A stretch of 33,664 bases of DNA from CAYUPI01 sp964446585 (GCA_964446585.1 CAYUPI010000061.1:1-33664), one strand, 5' to 3'; counted from the first letter of the stretch, positions 16,581 to 24,661 are shown. The notes: generated from the sequence alone by a model not told the origin. Numbers and translations: made by a program.

Positions 16581-16946
16581 ATGACGTATAAGCCTCAATT
16601 TCGGCTCGTCACCCACGACCGGAGCCAGATTCCACCACATTCTGCCTGGCACGCCAAGCCGCAGTGGCGGGAGAACATATCACGAGGGTCCTGGGACAAA
16701 GTCTGTGGCGCAACCAACCGGGTTGCCTCTCCTCTCGGCAGCGTTTAACAGTTGGCCGCCGCAAACCAGCGAATTCAGGAATTGCAACTGGCACTGCCCA
16801 TTGCAAAGCGAAATCTTGAAATCCGACGGAAGCATGGATCGCCAAAGGCATCGCCACTGTATAGATTCTTCACCAAGGAGAAGCGAGACGCGGTTGGTGC
16901 GCAGCGAGCCTCGAGTTTCAAATGCCTGTCAGAAGAGCAGCAGTGA
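16581..16946 (+). pseudogene. Small open frame interrupted by one stop codon
   Basis: From ATG 16581 the frame reads 55 codons (MTYKPQFRLVTHDRSQIPPH, then KPQWRENISRGSWDKVCGAT) to a TAA at 16746-16748. It then continues in the same frame for 65 more codons (QLAAANQRIQELQLALPIAK, then a basic stretch) to TGA at 16944. Both halves look protein-like, so this may be one gene with a nonsense mutation. There is no Shine-Dalgarno at 16581 and I do not recognise a family. The rest of the stretch between 16371 and 17060 shows nothing I can support. Confidence 0.25.
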
Positions 16947-17060
16947 TCCCTTCTCGGAGAGACAACGCGTCGTCAGATCAGATTTGACCGTCAGGCGAAA
17001 TTTTGCTTTACTCAAACGGAAAGGAGTTCATTCACAAATCCATGACGAAAGGAACGTATT

Positions 17061-17408
17061 ATGTACAAATGGCCTGACTTCAAACAGCTTCGACAGTCGA
17101 TCGACTTCGCAGCCATTTTCAAGAACTGCATTCGTAAGATGAAGTCAAGTGGCAGCAGCAAACAACACCAAGGCTGGTGCTTGTTACCGAAACACGATTG
17201 TAAGAAATGGCCTCCGTCGTTTTCCGCCAGGAGTATCTGGATCGTGCCCGGCGGAGACAATGCGGGCATCCATTGCGCGGCCAGCGACCTGTTTAAGCTC
17301 GTTTTGTATCTCTTAGTTCAGTTATCAAAATGTTCCACCGGCACGCAGTCGACCGATCGCACTCAGGAGCAGATGACGACCCTCTTTGACCTTGGAGGTG
17401 CCTCATGA
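17061..17408 (+). pseudogene. Decayed CHC2 (primase-type) zinc-finger gene
   Basis: ATG 17061 follows AAAGGA eight bases upstream. The first 50 residues read MYKWPDFKQLRQSIDFAAIF, then KMKSSGSSKQHQGWCLLPKH, then KKWPPSFSA. This is the N-terminal part of a CHC2 zinc-finger protein related to the DnaG zinc-binding domain (IDFAAVL..., SGSSKQHQG.CPLP.H, PSFSA), as found in plasmid- and integrative-element primases. After PSFSA the expected CFGCG motif with the last zinc cysteines is missing, and the sequence (GGDNAGIHCAASDLFKLVLY onward) no longer matches. It is therefore a degenerate or frameshifted copy. Its stop overlaps the ATG of the next frame (17405-17408, ATGA). Confidence 0.5.
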
Positions 17409-17884
17409 GCGCGGCGAGACGGAAACTCAAGAAACGAGAGAAGATTTTACGTCGGGTGGTCGAAGGTCCGGGCCAAGCCGTTTCACGGCCAGCAGCGGGA
17501 ACCCGATGGCCACCGATCAAATCATGGGCTCTTGTGACTAGGGCCGGCCCGAATGTATTCAAAGCTGTTTGCCCTCACGGAGCTCTTCCACCAGATGAAA
17601 GCCGCCTTGAAATGATTGAGGACATTCGAAAGGATCACGCGAAGCTTGCCTACAGGGATGCGGAAGGATCACTGACCACCGAAGCCGTGGTCGAATTTCT
17701 TAACAAGACCCTTGGCAGAATTCGGCGCCTCCGCGACATTTCCGAACTAAGAGAAGCTCTAAGGTATTTCAGGAAGTGGAAAAGGTGGCTCATCTCCGAG
17801 CGTCGATTCTACTATTTCCAAGACGTCTCAATTCCCGCTGCACATTTCGGCGGTCACCTGACCAGGACAGGCTGCATGTATTAA
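17405..17884 (+). CDS. Chimeric frame carrying the N-terminus of the 411-residue protein
   Basis: A 159-codon frame. ATG 17405 is preceded by GGAGG with a six-base gap and overlaps the previous frame by ATGA, so it looks properly initiated. Residues 1-58 are basic and unrecognised (MSAARRKLKKREKILRRVVE). The 270-bp duplicated segment begins at 17580, and from residue 70 the sequence equals the first 79 residues of the 411-residue protein (MIEDIRKDHAKLAYRDAEGS through PAAHF). It ends ten codons after the repeat. It is a rearrangement product; whether it is expressed is unknown. It could encode a dominant or regulatory short form, or simply be a scar. Confidence 0.4.
   Translation: MSAARRKLKKREKILRRVVEGPGQAVSRPAAGTRWPPIKSWALVTRAGPNVFKAVCPHGALPPDESRLEMIEDIRKDHAKLAYRDAEGSLTTEAVVEFLNKTLGRIRRLRDISELREALRYFRKWKRWLISERRFYYFQDVSIPAAHFGGHLTRTGCMY
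17580..17849 (+). repeat. Exact 270-bp direct repeat, copy 2
   Basis: Identical to 14856-15125, offset by 2724 bases. Copy 2 sits within a region of mobile-element debris, so it is the likely derived copy. Perfect identity suggests a recent event, gene conversion or an assembly artefact. Confidence 0.9.
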
Positions 17885-18073
17885 ACGCTTGTCGCGACGA
17901 CGAGCACGCCGCTTGTGACAGGGACGCCGGAGCTTCACTGACGAGCTCCGCGACGAGTGCGTTACCGGCGCCAGGCGCTTGCTTGATCCTAATGTGCTGA
18001 AAGCGCTTTTCAATCGTTCCAAGCCCGCCTATCAGAATTGAGCTAGTTGATCCCCCGGGCCGCAGAAACATAG

Positions 18074-18104
18074 GGAGCGATCCATTTCATGGTCGCTCCT
18101 TTTA
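18074..18104 (+). terminator. Intrinsic terminator
   Basis: GGAGCGATC (18074-18082) pairs with GGTCGCTCC (18091-18099), with one G-T pair and an eight-base loop, and is followed directly by TTTTA. It is a good plus-strand terminator for whatever was transcribed across the 17061-18040 scar. Confidence 0.6.
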
Positions 18105-18144
18105 TTAGTATGCCTCAGCGGGATCAACACCGACAATCCGGCAG

Positions 18145-18173
18145 AAAAGCCCTCTGCTCTTGGAGGGCTTTTT
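18145..18173. terminator. Bidirectional intrinsic terminator
   Basis: A perfect 10-bp stem AAAAGCCCTC (18145-18154) with GAGGGCTTTT (18163-18172) and an eight-base loop, flanked by an A-run on the left and a T-run on the right. It can stop transcription from both sides: plus-strand readthrough from the scar, and the minus-strand secreted-protein gene that ends at 18232. Confidence 0.7.
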
Positions 18174-18231
18174 GGGGTAGTGGTGTTGGCGATACCGCCG
18201 AAAAGGAATTTCTATCAAGAGTCTATCGAAG

Positions 18232-20433
18232 TTATGGGATCGGAGCGCATGGTGGTCGGCCAAAGAGAATATACCGGATATCCACTTGGGTGCCGGCACC
18301 TAGAACAGAATTAAGTCCGTAGCCGAACGCACTGAATAGATTTCCGGGATTCGCCTCGGTAGCAGGCTGCTGCCGGATTGTCACGTAGTCTCCGTACCGA
18401 GTCGTGCCAACGTTGCTCGCGCTCGTGATGTAGACCACGAAGTCCCCCCAGAAACCCACGACGTGGTTTTCGTAATTGCCGTTGCCACCGTACTCCAACG
18501 AGAGGCCGACTTCTCCGGAGCAGGCATCAGTGGCTAGTGCTGGATACGCAAAAGCGTAGCTGTTGTTCCAAATTTGTACTTGTTGGATCAGGCGGAAGTT
18601 GTTGGCACGGTCAAGCGTTACCATTTCGACGTGCGGTTGCTGAAAAAATCCATCCGTCCCGGCGGTCCATGCGAACCAAAGCTGGTCAGACAAACGCGTG
18701 GCACCGATCACGCCATTCCGTGGAAAGGAATTTCCCCCAGGACCATTAAAGTTCTTTGCAAGCCAGTCCTGGCCATCCGGCGTGGTCGACGTGGGAGCGT
18801 TGTTCGCCCAGCTTGAGATGTCGACGTCGCGCCAGAAATAGGTGCCTGAGCCCTCGGCAAGAGAAAAGACACGCATCTGGCTGTTGTTGTTGTGCCCGGC
18901 CCAGAAGATTTCGTCCCCCGTATCCTGCGCGAGGTGGCTTCCCCAAGCCATGGTACCGAGCGCTGGGTCGGTGAACTCGATAGTGATGGTGCCGCCCGCC
19001 TGGAGCCCTGCCAACGATGTCCGTGCGACCTGGAATCCGCCGCTGCAGCCGCCACCGGCATCCCAACTGATGTAGAGGGAGTTGTTTCCGACTGAGAGGT
19101 CCGGGTAATCGAAGCTGCCGCACACGCCGAAAATGTTCGGCGTCAGATTCCAGTAAGTCCAGGCCGTGCCTCCGCTGTTGATGATGTCCGCCGGGCTGGC
19201 CGAGGCAAGGCGATACCCGTTATTGCCTTGGAGGAGCCAAATGAAGCGATCGATGCTCGGCACATACTGGACTATTTGATCGCAGCAGAAGCCAACTGCA
19301 TCGGCGGGGAAGACTGTAGTCGGGTTCAATTGAGTGAATGTGCTACCGCCGTCGGTTGAGTAAGCCGCGAACCAGTTTGCCGTTACGAAGACCATCCCCC
19401 CACCAGTGGCGCCGCCGCTCGGCTCTGCAGTGGTGCTGCTGCTGATCCCCAGGCCATTGTTCGCCAGAAACACTACAGGGGTGCCTGTGGCGCTCTTTGC
19501 GGATCTGGCCCTGGTATGCGACAAGTCGGGGGGCATCTGCACTCCAGTATTTTGGGCTGTCGGAGTGCCAGCTACAAACGGTGCTGTCGGCACCGTCCAG
19601 CCGGCCGCGTTGACTTCGTCGTCAAACTGAGGCGGTTGGGGGATGAATGGCGCACCGGCGATCCGGTTTGGTGGTACGGACGACGTGCGGAGCGGTGCGG
19701 ACCCGGGAGCGGCAAATGGAACGATCAAATTGTTGGTGAGTGTAAAGCAGTAGATAGCGCCTCCCACAGCGTACCTTCCTTGCATGCTGAGAGCATAGCT
19801 GCTCCCTGGGACGAAAGGGCCACCTGCGAAGTCCGCATTGAGGACGGCAGAGCCGCCCGCCGGAATATTGCCCAAGTTGAACGGCAGGACGGAGGGGGAG
19901 GTGAGCATCCCATCGCTTAGTGAGATCGCCGACAGCTGGACGTTCTCCGCTGCCGCCGCTCCGTCATTGATGATGGGAAACGCGGACAAGAGCGTCGTTG
20001 AATTCACCACACTTACCCCAGGCGCGCCAGCAGTTAGGACTACGGGGGATGCCACGCACTCTACTTGGACGCTCAGGAAACTCCCGGGCTTAGAGGATAG
20101 CCTGATCTTAAGTTGATTCAGATCCCCGAGGACAATAGGTTTGACGATGCGGGCCACTCGCATACTGAGCTCATTGGGACTGACGATTTGCCGGCCATTA
20201 AGAACAACGTGAGCACTGCTTATCCGTTTCGTGCCGTCGGGATTCCCATTAATGATCACGATCTGACACGGCACTGTCCCACAGTGTTGGAATGTCTCGG
20301 CAAACGTCTGTGGCGGGCCGGCAATGCGAGTGTATTGCTTGGGTCCGAAAACCGGAGTCATTTGCGGAGCGGCAGGGATCGCGCGACCGAGAATAAGTGG
20401 GAGCGCTGCGGCAGCAACAAGGAGCTTTTTCAT
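18232..20433 (-). CDS. Secreted beta-propeller (BNR/sialidase-like repeat) protein
   Basis: A 733-residue protein with a signal peptide (MKKLLVAAAALPLILGRAIP). Residues about 30-290 form beta-rich, immunoglobulin-like segments (AAAENVQLSAISLSDG, then NLGNIPAGGSAVLNADF, an extracellular CARDB-like pattern). Residues about 330-730 form a propeller-like region with BNR or Asp-box type signatures such as WFAAYSTDGGSTFTQLNPTT, and repeated blades containing SFDYPDLSVGNNSLYISWDA and YAFAYPALATDACSGEVGLS. It is probably exported to the periplasm or cell surface. The propeller may bind or cleave glycans, but no sialidase Arg triad or Glu/Tyr pair is assignable. It has Cys pairs consistent with disulfides. 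A weak AGGA lies upstream of the ATG at 20433. Confidence 0.65.
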   Translation of the reverse strand: MKKLLVAAAALPLILGRAIPAAPQMTPVFGPKQYTRIAGPPQTFAETFQHCGTVPCQIVIINGNPDGTKRISSAHVVLNGRQIVSPNELSMRVARIVKPIVLGDLNQLKIRLSSKPGSFLSVQVECVASPVVLTAGAPGVSVVNSTTLLSAFPIINDGAAAAENVQLSAISLSDGMLTSPSVLPFNLGNIPAGGSAVLNADFAGGPFVPGSSYALSMQGRYAVGGAIYCFTLTNNLIVPFAAPGSAPLRTSSVPPNRIAGAPFIPQPPQFDDEVNAAGWTVPTAPFVAGTPTAQNTGVQMPPDLSHTRARSAKSATGTPVVFLANNGLGISSSTTAEPSGGATGGGMVFVTANWFAAYSTDGGSTFTQLNPTTVFPADAVGFCCDQIVQYVPSIDRFIWLLQGNNGYRLASASPADIINSGGTAWTYWNLTPNIFGVCGSFDYPDLSVGNNSLYISWDAGGGCSGGFQVARTSLAGLQAGGTITIEFTDPALGTMAWGSHLAQDTGDEIFWAGHNNNSQMRVFSLAEGSGTYFWRDVDISSWANNAPTSTTPDGQDWLAKNFNGPGGNSFPRNGVIGATRLSDQLWFAWTAGTDGFFQQPHVEMVTLDRANNFRLIQQVQIWNNSYAFAYPALATDACSGEVGLSLEYGGNGNYENHVVGFWGDFVVYITSASNVGTTRYGDYVTIRQQPATEANPGNLFSAFGYGLNSVLGAGTQVDIRYILFGRPPCAPIP

Positions 20434-20706
20434 AAACTGATTGAGGTGATCCTATTCAGAGGCGCCATTCGTTATTCCGAAATCCGGAGGATCGGAAAAA
20501 ATCGAGGCCATGCTGAAATCCTAGCCGAAGCGGTCCCGGACGCAATCTCAACGGATTGTCTAAACACGGCAAAATTGTCCAAAGGCGACATGACGGCGAA
20601 CTTCAACCATGCACCGCCGATTGCAAGCATTGAGCTTTGCCTCTTTGCGGGTTGGGCCTGCCCTTCTGGGCTTCAGAACGGATAACCCTGGGCAGAGAAA
20701 TATTTC

Positions 20707-21105
20707 TTAGTCCAGATGGGCAGAACTGTCGCGCAAGTATTTGTGCTGTCGCACGATCCGCGTTTTCTTCGCGCGTTGTGGGACGGTTACAAAGGTGGTG
20801 GGAACAACAGTTGTTTCCAATTCGCGCGAAAGGGGAATGGCACTGGCATCTGCGAATGAAGTATTACCCTGGTCGACGGCTTTTCGATACCAATGGAGGG
20901 CTTCCGAGGAACGGAAATGTTGAGCCAAGAGGTCCGCCAAAGCGACCTGGGCCTGAGCATCACCGGCTTCGGCCTTTTGTTTGATTGCAGCAACGTCACC
21001 AAAGCCCATAGTTAAGACACTTCGTAGCGGGTCTTGGGCACTGGCAGGATGAACGAGTAAGAAGTCTGCGGCTACGAGCAACTGTTTCCAGCGAAGTCGG
21101 ATCAT
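20707..21105 (-). CDS. Small exported Sel1-repeat protein
   Basis: A 132-residue protein from ATG 21105, starting MIRLRWKQLLVAADFLLVHP and ASAQD, a likely signal peptide with an ASA-Q cleavage site. Residues about 40-75 contain one Sel1/TPR-like repeat (AIKQKAEAGDAQAQVALADL, then SSEALHWYRKAVDQGN). Sel1 proteins usually carry several 36-residue repeats, so a single repeat followed by an unmatched Thr/Lys-rich tail suggests truncation. The frame is open upstream to 21306, but that part reads like noncoding sequence. The start site is uncertain: AGCAGG lies directly against the ATG. Confidence 0.5.
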   Translation of the reverse strand: MIRLRWKQLLVAADFLLVHPASAQDPLRSVLTMGFGDVAAIKQKAEAGDAQAQVALADLLAQHFRSSEALHWYRKAVDQGNTSFADASAIPLSRELETTVVPTTFVTVPQRAKKTRIVRQHKYLRDSSAHLD

Positions 21106-21360
21106 CCTGCTGGAGAATGGCGCGACTGGGGATCTGGGAGCAACCGAAAAACCGTTGGCCGAAAAAACCATTGACGCGGCGGGACCAAACCGAAGCAGTA
21201 TTTGTGAAGGTGTCAGCACGGCTAGAATTGAAGCTGCAGCGAGGACCGAAAATCGTGCAGCAGATCGATGAACCGTTAAAGACGCCCTTTCTGCAATGCA
21301 AACCACTGCAGAGCAAGCCGCGCCTTGCGACTGATTACGAGCTTCGGCTAGGCTCCCTCC

Positions 21361-23043
21361 ATGCCGTTCACTCGCGAAGAAATCCGTCAGATGAAAGAGG
21401 ACAAATTAAGGCAGAATGTGTTGATCCCGTTGTTCAAGCAGATGAGTTTTCAGGATGTTTTCGAGTACCATGGTGGCCCGCAAGAGCAGGGCAAAGATAT
21501 CGTCATGTGGAGGGCCGAGGAGTTCCGAGAGAGAACGAATTTCGCTGTGGTCGTTAAAGCCACCCGAATAACCGGTCAGGCCGCAGGTCAGTCCAGTGCC
21601 AATGAAGTCAGTTTTCAAATTACGCAGGCATTCGGTGATCCTTTTCGCGATCGGATCACAGGAGAGGAAAGACGTGTTCAGGAATGCATCGTGGTGAGTT
21701 CGAGGGAAATTTCCAAAGAGGCGGTAGAGAGCATTTCTTCCTTTCTGCGGTCTTCAAACCTGGAAGCTCGCACGACTTTTTGGGATGGTGATAAGCTATG
21801 GGCACTCATCGAGAAATATTTTCCGGCATGGTTCCACTTGAACGAACTCATTGAAATGCAAAAATGTTTCGACAGTATTGACCCCCATTACCGGCTGACA
21901 GTGAACACTGCGGGATCTGGGATCAAGGTATCTGTCGAGGGGAAGCCGGAGGTTGATAATCCGCCACCATTGCGCATCGGCTTGAAACTGAGCTTTCCGC
22001 CAACAGTGGAGGGGCAGGAAAAATTAAGACAATTTGAAGCTCATTTGAAAACTGGTGCACCGGTATCAATTCCTGAATCATTTCTTGAGGCGGTCGAATT
22101 ACCAGAAGTGCTGAAAAAGTTATTTGGCGACGCGCGTAAATTTAGCAAGGTCGAGATTGGTGCTGCAGTCCAGGGTTCGCCGATTCGAGCCGCAGTTGAA
22201 GTGATCAGCAATGATGGGGAGACTGTTTCTTTGAGTCCGACGGAGTTGAAAGTGAAACAGGCGGGATCGGATGAGATTACGTTCAGCAACGAAGATCAGA
22301 ATTTACCTTGGACAGTTTTGTTTGTGTGCAATTTCGCCAAAAAGCGAGGCAATCTAACCTTCGCGTTCAACTACGAAGGCGCGAATGTTCATATGGCCCT
22401 CCAGGTGCTGCGGTTTCATCGAGCGTTCACCAAGCCAGGATCCCTCAGGATTACGGATACCGTGACTGGAATTGAACTGGTGAATGGCAGGTCAGGAGAG
22501 TCGGCCAGTCCTAATTCCGCGCTGGAAGAAAAGTGGATCGATTTGTTTCGCCAGCTCGATTTCATACAAAATAAAACGCACACACTAATTAACTTTCCGG
22601 CCACAACTATAAGCGGGTCAGAAGTGCACGAGATTTACGAAGTGGCTGAGATACTTCGCACTGGGAAAGCACGGTACCGCATTTCTGGCGTGCGGCTGGG
22701 TGGCCCTCGAAAACTTGCTGAGAATATAGTTAATGCTTCTACCGTCAGTGACTGGGCTTGCATAGTTGTGAATGATCAAGAGATCATTAGCATTTTGGGA
22801 TCAAAAATCCCGCTGGGCCGATCTGTAGGCAGGTGCCGCGGTATGGCGTTGCGCGCCGGCCAGGTCGAGGTCTTGAGAGAGCAACTGAAAGACGGCACCA
22901 GGTCAACTTTCGAGGCCATTTTCGAGAAGCCTGGGGGCACCTTTTTGGAAAAGTATTTTTTACAGTGGTTGTCCGCTGAAGAGGCGGCGCTCGTGGAGAA
23001 GCAAATACCGCCTGATTCGGGACTCCTTTTCCGCTCGGGGTGA
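21361..23043 (+). CDS. Mrr-like nuclease-fold protein with long unknown C-terminus
   Basis: A 560-residue soluble protein. Residues about 15-150 look like a PD-(D/E)xK (Mrr/restriction-endonuclease-like) fold: LRQNVLIPLFKQMSFQDVFE, then EQGKDIVMW giving Asp46, then NFAVVVKAT giving Lys66. The residue that is usually Glu or Gln in the ExK/QxK pair is Val64, so catalysis may be impaired. ECIVVSSREISKEAVESISS then FWDGDKLWALIEKYFP is typical of the end of this domain in defence proteins. The remaining 400 residues (beta-rich 190-370, mixed 380-560) are unassigned and may be a sensor or effector part. It appears monocistronic, with no clear ribosome site before the ATG. A role in nucleic-acid surveillance is inference. 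Confidence 0.6.
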   Translation: MPFTREEIRQMKEDKLRQNVLIPLFKQMSFQDVFEYHGGPQEQGKDIVMWRAEEFRERTNFAVVVKATRITGQAAGQSSANEVSFQITQAFGDPFRDRITGEERRVQECIVVSSREISKEAVESISSFLRSSNLEARTTFWDGDKLWALIEKYFPAWFHLNELIEMQKCFDSIDPHYRLTVNTAGSGIKVSVEGKPEVDNPPPLRIGLKLSFPPTVEGQEKLRQFEAHLKTGAPVSIPESFLEAVELPEVLKKLFGDARKFSKVEIGAAVQGSPIRAAVEVISNDGETVSLSPTELKVKQAGSDEITFSNEDQNLPWTVLFVCNFAKKRGNLTFAFNYEGANVHMALQVLRFHRAFTKPGSLRITDTVTGIELVNGRSGESASPNSALEEKWIDLFRQLDFIQNKTHTLINFPATTISGSEVHEIYEVAEILRTGKARYRISGVRLGGPRKLAENIVNASTVSDWACIVVNDQEIISILGSKIPLGRSVGRCRGMALRAGQVEVLREQLKDGTRSTFEAIFEKPGGTFLEKYFLQWLSAEEAALVEKQIPPDSGLLFRSG

Positions 23044-23192
23044 AGTCGCTGCTGTTGTCAGTCCTTTGTCAGTCCTCGGTTTTCGATCTTCTTCGGTTTA
23101 GCCCGCGGAAGACAGGCAAAGAGGCAGAGCGAAGTTCATTGCGTTCTGATGGTTCGAACGATCATTTTGCTTTAGCTGCGCCGCCGGCTCAG

Positions 23193-23212
23193 ATATGCCG
23201 GGGACGGCATAT
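23193..23212. repeat. Short perfect hairpin
   Basis: ATATGCCG (23193-23200) and CGGCATAT (23205-23212) with a four-base loop, 150 bp after the stop of the 560-residue gene. It has no T-run. It could protect the 3' end of that mRNA or be accidental. Confidence 0.3.
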
Positions 23213-23259
23213 TTGCCATCCTTGTTCTTGTGTCCGGAGGCGCAATTATTAATCCTGTA

Positions 23260-23433
23260 ATGGAGTACGAATCCAATTCTCGGAAACCTCGGTGCGCCTG
23301 CGGCAAAGTTTGATTTGATAAAAGGACCGCCGCGACCAAGCGGAATTTTCTGGAGAGCAGGGGTAACGCAAAGAAGCTGAGGATTTACTGTTGCCCGGAA
23401 TCAGAGGCCTGGCACTTAACCAAAGATGTATAG
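23260..23433 (+). pseudogene. Small zinc-type protein gene with in-frame TGA
   Basis: From ATG 23260 the frame reads MEYESNSRKPRCACGKV, then TGA at 23311-23313, then FDKRTAATKRNFLESRGNAK, KLRIYCCPESEAWHLTKDV and TAG at 23431. The whole 57-codon frame matches the layout of small bacterial zinc-binding proteins that have a Cys pair near the N-terminus, an F-D-x-R-T-A-A helix and a C-terminal Y-x-C-P-x-x-x-x-W-H-L-T motif. In that layout the TGA position is normally a basic residue, so a CGA-to-TGA change is the simplest explanation. The C-terminal zinc site itself looks slightly degenerate. Most likely a recent nonsense pseudogene. Confidence 0.45.
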
Positions 23434-23609
23434 CAGGTGATAAGCAGGCCCCGTACAAGTGCAGGGCTATCTGAGCAGCACTGAATGGAATATGGTGTTA
23501 GCATGGGTTGTCACCCGGACCAAACATGCGCGTCGCCCCTCCAGGGCCAGCCGTTCCGGGAGCTTGTCTCCACAATTGGCCCGTCGTAATTAAGCTAAAG
23601 TCTTCACGG

Positions 23610-23843
23610 TTAGTCGTGCAAACCGACATGCTCGTTCAATTCTCTGATCTGTTTGTCGTGGAGTGCCACTAAGGAGACAAGCGATCGGTTGCTCGTGACC
23701 AAATCTTTGATGTCGTCTCGGAGCAATCGAATTTCATCGACCAGGAGTTTGAACTGGTCTTTGGTTGCCATTTTGGACACGACATCGTTTTGAATCATTC
23801 GGGCGAGTTCGTCTGAAGATATAGATGTGGATCCCCTTGCCAT
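23610..23843 (-). CDS. Small coiled-coil protein, probably leaderless
   Basis: A 77-residue protein starting MARGSTSISSDELARMIQND. The frame is open upstream to 24110, but ATG 23843 is the sensible start because a consensus TATAAT lies six bases before it. Residues about 20-75 form a continuous amphipathic helix (MATKDQFKLLVDEIRLLRDD, then IKDLVTSNRSLVSLVALHDK), a coiled coil. Such short proteins often act as antitoxin-like or accessory subunits, but I do not recognise a partner here. The transcript would start at or next to the ATG. Confidence 0.5.
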   Translation of the reverse strand: MARGSTSISSDELARMIQNDVVSKMATKDQFKLLVDEIRLLRDDIKDLVTSNRSLVSLVALHDKQIRELNEHVGLHD

Positions 23844-23849
23844 AAGATA

Positions 23850-23855
23850 ATTATA
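23850..23855 (-). promoter_or_regulatory. -10 element for the 77-residue gene
   Basis: On the minus strand a perfect TATAAT ends seven bases before the ATG at 23843. A transcription start 6-7 bases downstream of this would fall on the A of the ATG, giving a leaderless mRNA. No good -35 box is visible 17 bases upstream. Confidence 0.45.
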
Positions 23856-24013
23856 ACAAATCGGATATTTGACTGAATATTGACTGACCTGTAGCTCCTG
23901 TGTTGTCAACAGTTTTGCCGGGAGCATCAACCTCACCCTGCTTGTATTTGCTGTCTGAGGACCTAGACTTGGGCCACACTCAAAAGAGAATAGGGAAGTC
24001 GAGTACCTAATTG

Positions 24014-24613
24014 CTAAGGTATGTTCCGGTAGTACTGCGAACCGTCGTTGACGAACTTCGCTGTCCGAGTCGGCATCCCTTCGGGGAGCCGACGCCGATG
24101 GAAGCTGCACACCGAGGTATCCAAGGCCTTGGCCACGGCGCTGACGGTGGCGGCGCTGACGCTCTCCTCGACCAGCGTGGCCAGCGCCCGGCCGCTCTGG
24201 CGGGTAGAGACGCCCACCAGGAACACTTCTTTAAGAGCCTGGTTAATCACTGGCTCCCGCCGACCGTAGCGCACCAGCACGTGGGTGCGAAACCGGCCCG
24301 AACGGGTCCGGGGCACCTTCAGAGGCACCACCCCCAGGCGCGTGGTCAGGTTCCGCTCATAAAAGCCATTGGCCTGATCGACCCGCTGCTCTGAGCGCTG
24401 GTAGGGCTGGGCGTTGAGAAAACACTGCCGCTCATAGCCCATCAGCTCCTCCAGAAACTGCCGCTGTCGGTCTTTCATCAGTTGGTCCAAGTCTTCAAAG
24501 AAGAACTCGTGTTTTGAGCCTTGCAGCCGGCGCCAGCAGGCAGCAGGCTCGTAAGTGAGGGCTTCAAGGGCTCTCATGGGTGTATCGCCTTTCGCTAAGA
24601 GTTGGGTTGTCAT
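24014..24613 (-). pseudogene. IS256-family transposase, C-terminally truncated
   Basis: From ATG 24613 the protein has about 199 residues. It contains the N-terminal part of mutator-type (IS256) transposases: ERQCFLNAQPYQRSEQRVDQ, then ANGFYERNLTTRLGVVPLKV, PRTRSGRF, RREPVINQALKEVFLVGVST, and RALATLVEESVSAATVSAVA. Family members have about 400 residues. Here the match ends soon after FHRRRLPEG, before the DDE catalytic Asp and Glu and the C-terminal helix domain, and an unrelated tail of about 20 residues leads to a stop. The 5' flank at 24614-24660 (GTATCGGGGTTGAAACG on the minus strand) looks like the IS end. The enzyme is dead, and the right half of the element is missing. Confidence 0.75.
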
Positions 24614-24661
24614 ATTCGTTTCAACCCCGATACACCCGCTCACTACGCTTTTACACAACAA

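Larger units (their letters stand above)
17885..18231. other. Gap with two terminator hairpins
   Basis: The first part contains a short plus-strand frame ending at about 18040 (RRSFTDELRDECVTGARRLL, then DPNVLKALFNRSKPAYQN, stop) that may be the tail of a lost gene. The second part holds two intrinsic-terminator-like hairpins, annotated separately. Nothing else is supported. Confidence 0.35.

Noticed and set aside
16746..16754. TAA-CAG-TTG as a programmed readthrough site
   Set aside because: It only partly resembles the known UAG-CAR-YYA context, uses a different stop codon, and the frame itself is not an established gene.
20113..20685. 190-codon plus-strand frame
   Set aside because: It overlaps the start and signal peptide of the secreted propeller gene on the other strand, has no ribosome site and reads like noncoding sequence.
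23311..23313. TGA as a selenocysteine codon
   Set aside because: The residue expected at this place in the family is basic, not Cys, and no convincing downstream SECIS-like hairpin is visible.
23844..24110. Longer N-terminus for the 77-residue minus-strand gene
   Set aside because: The extension crosses the TATAAT element and reaches into the IS256 remnant; it is not protein-like.
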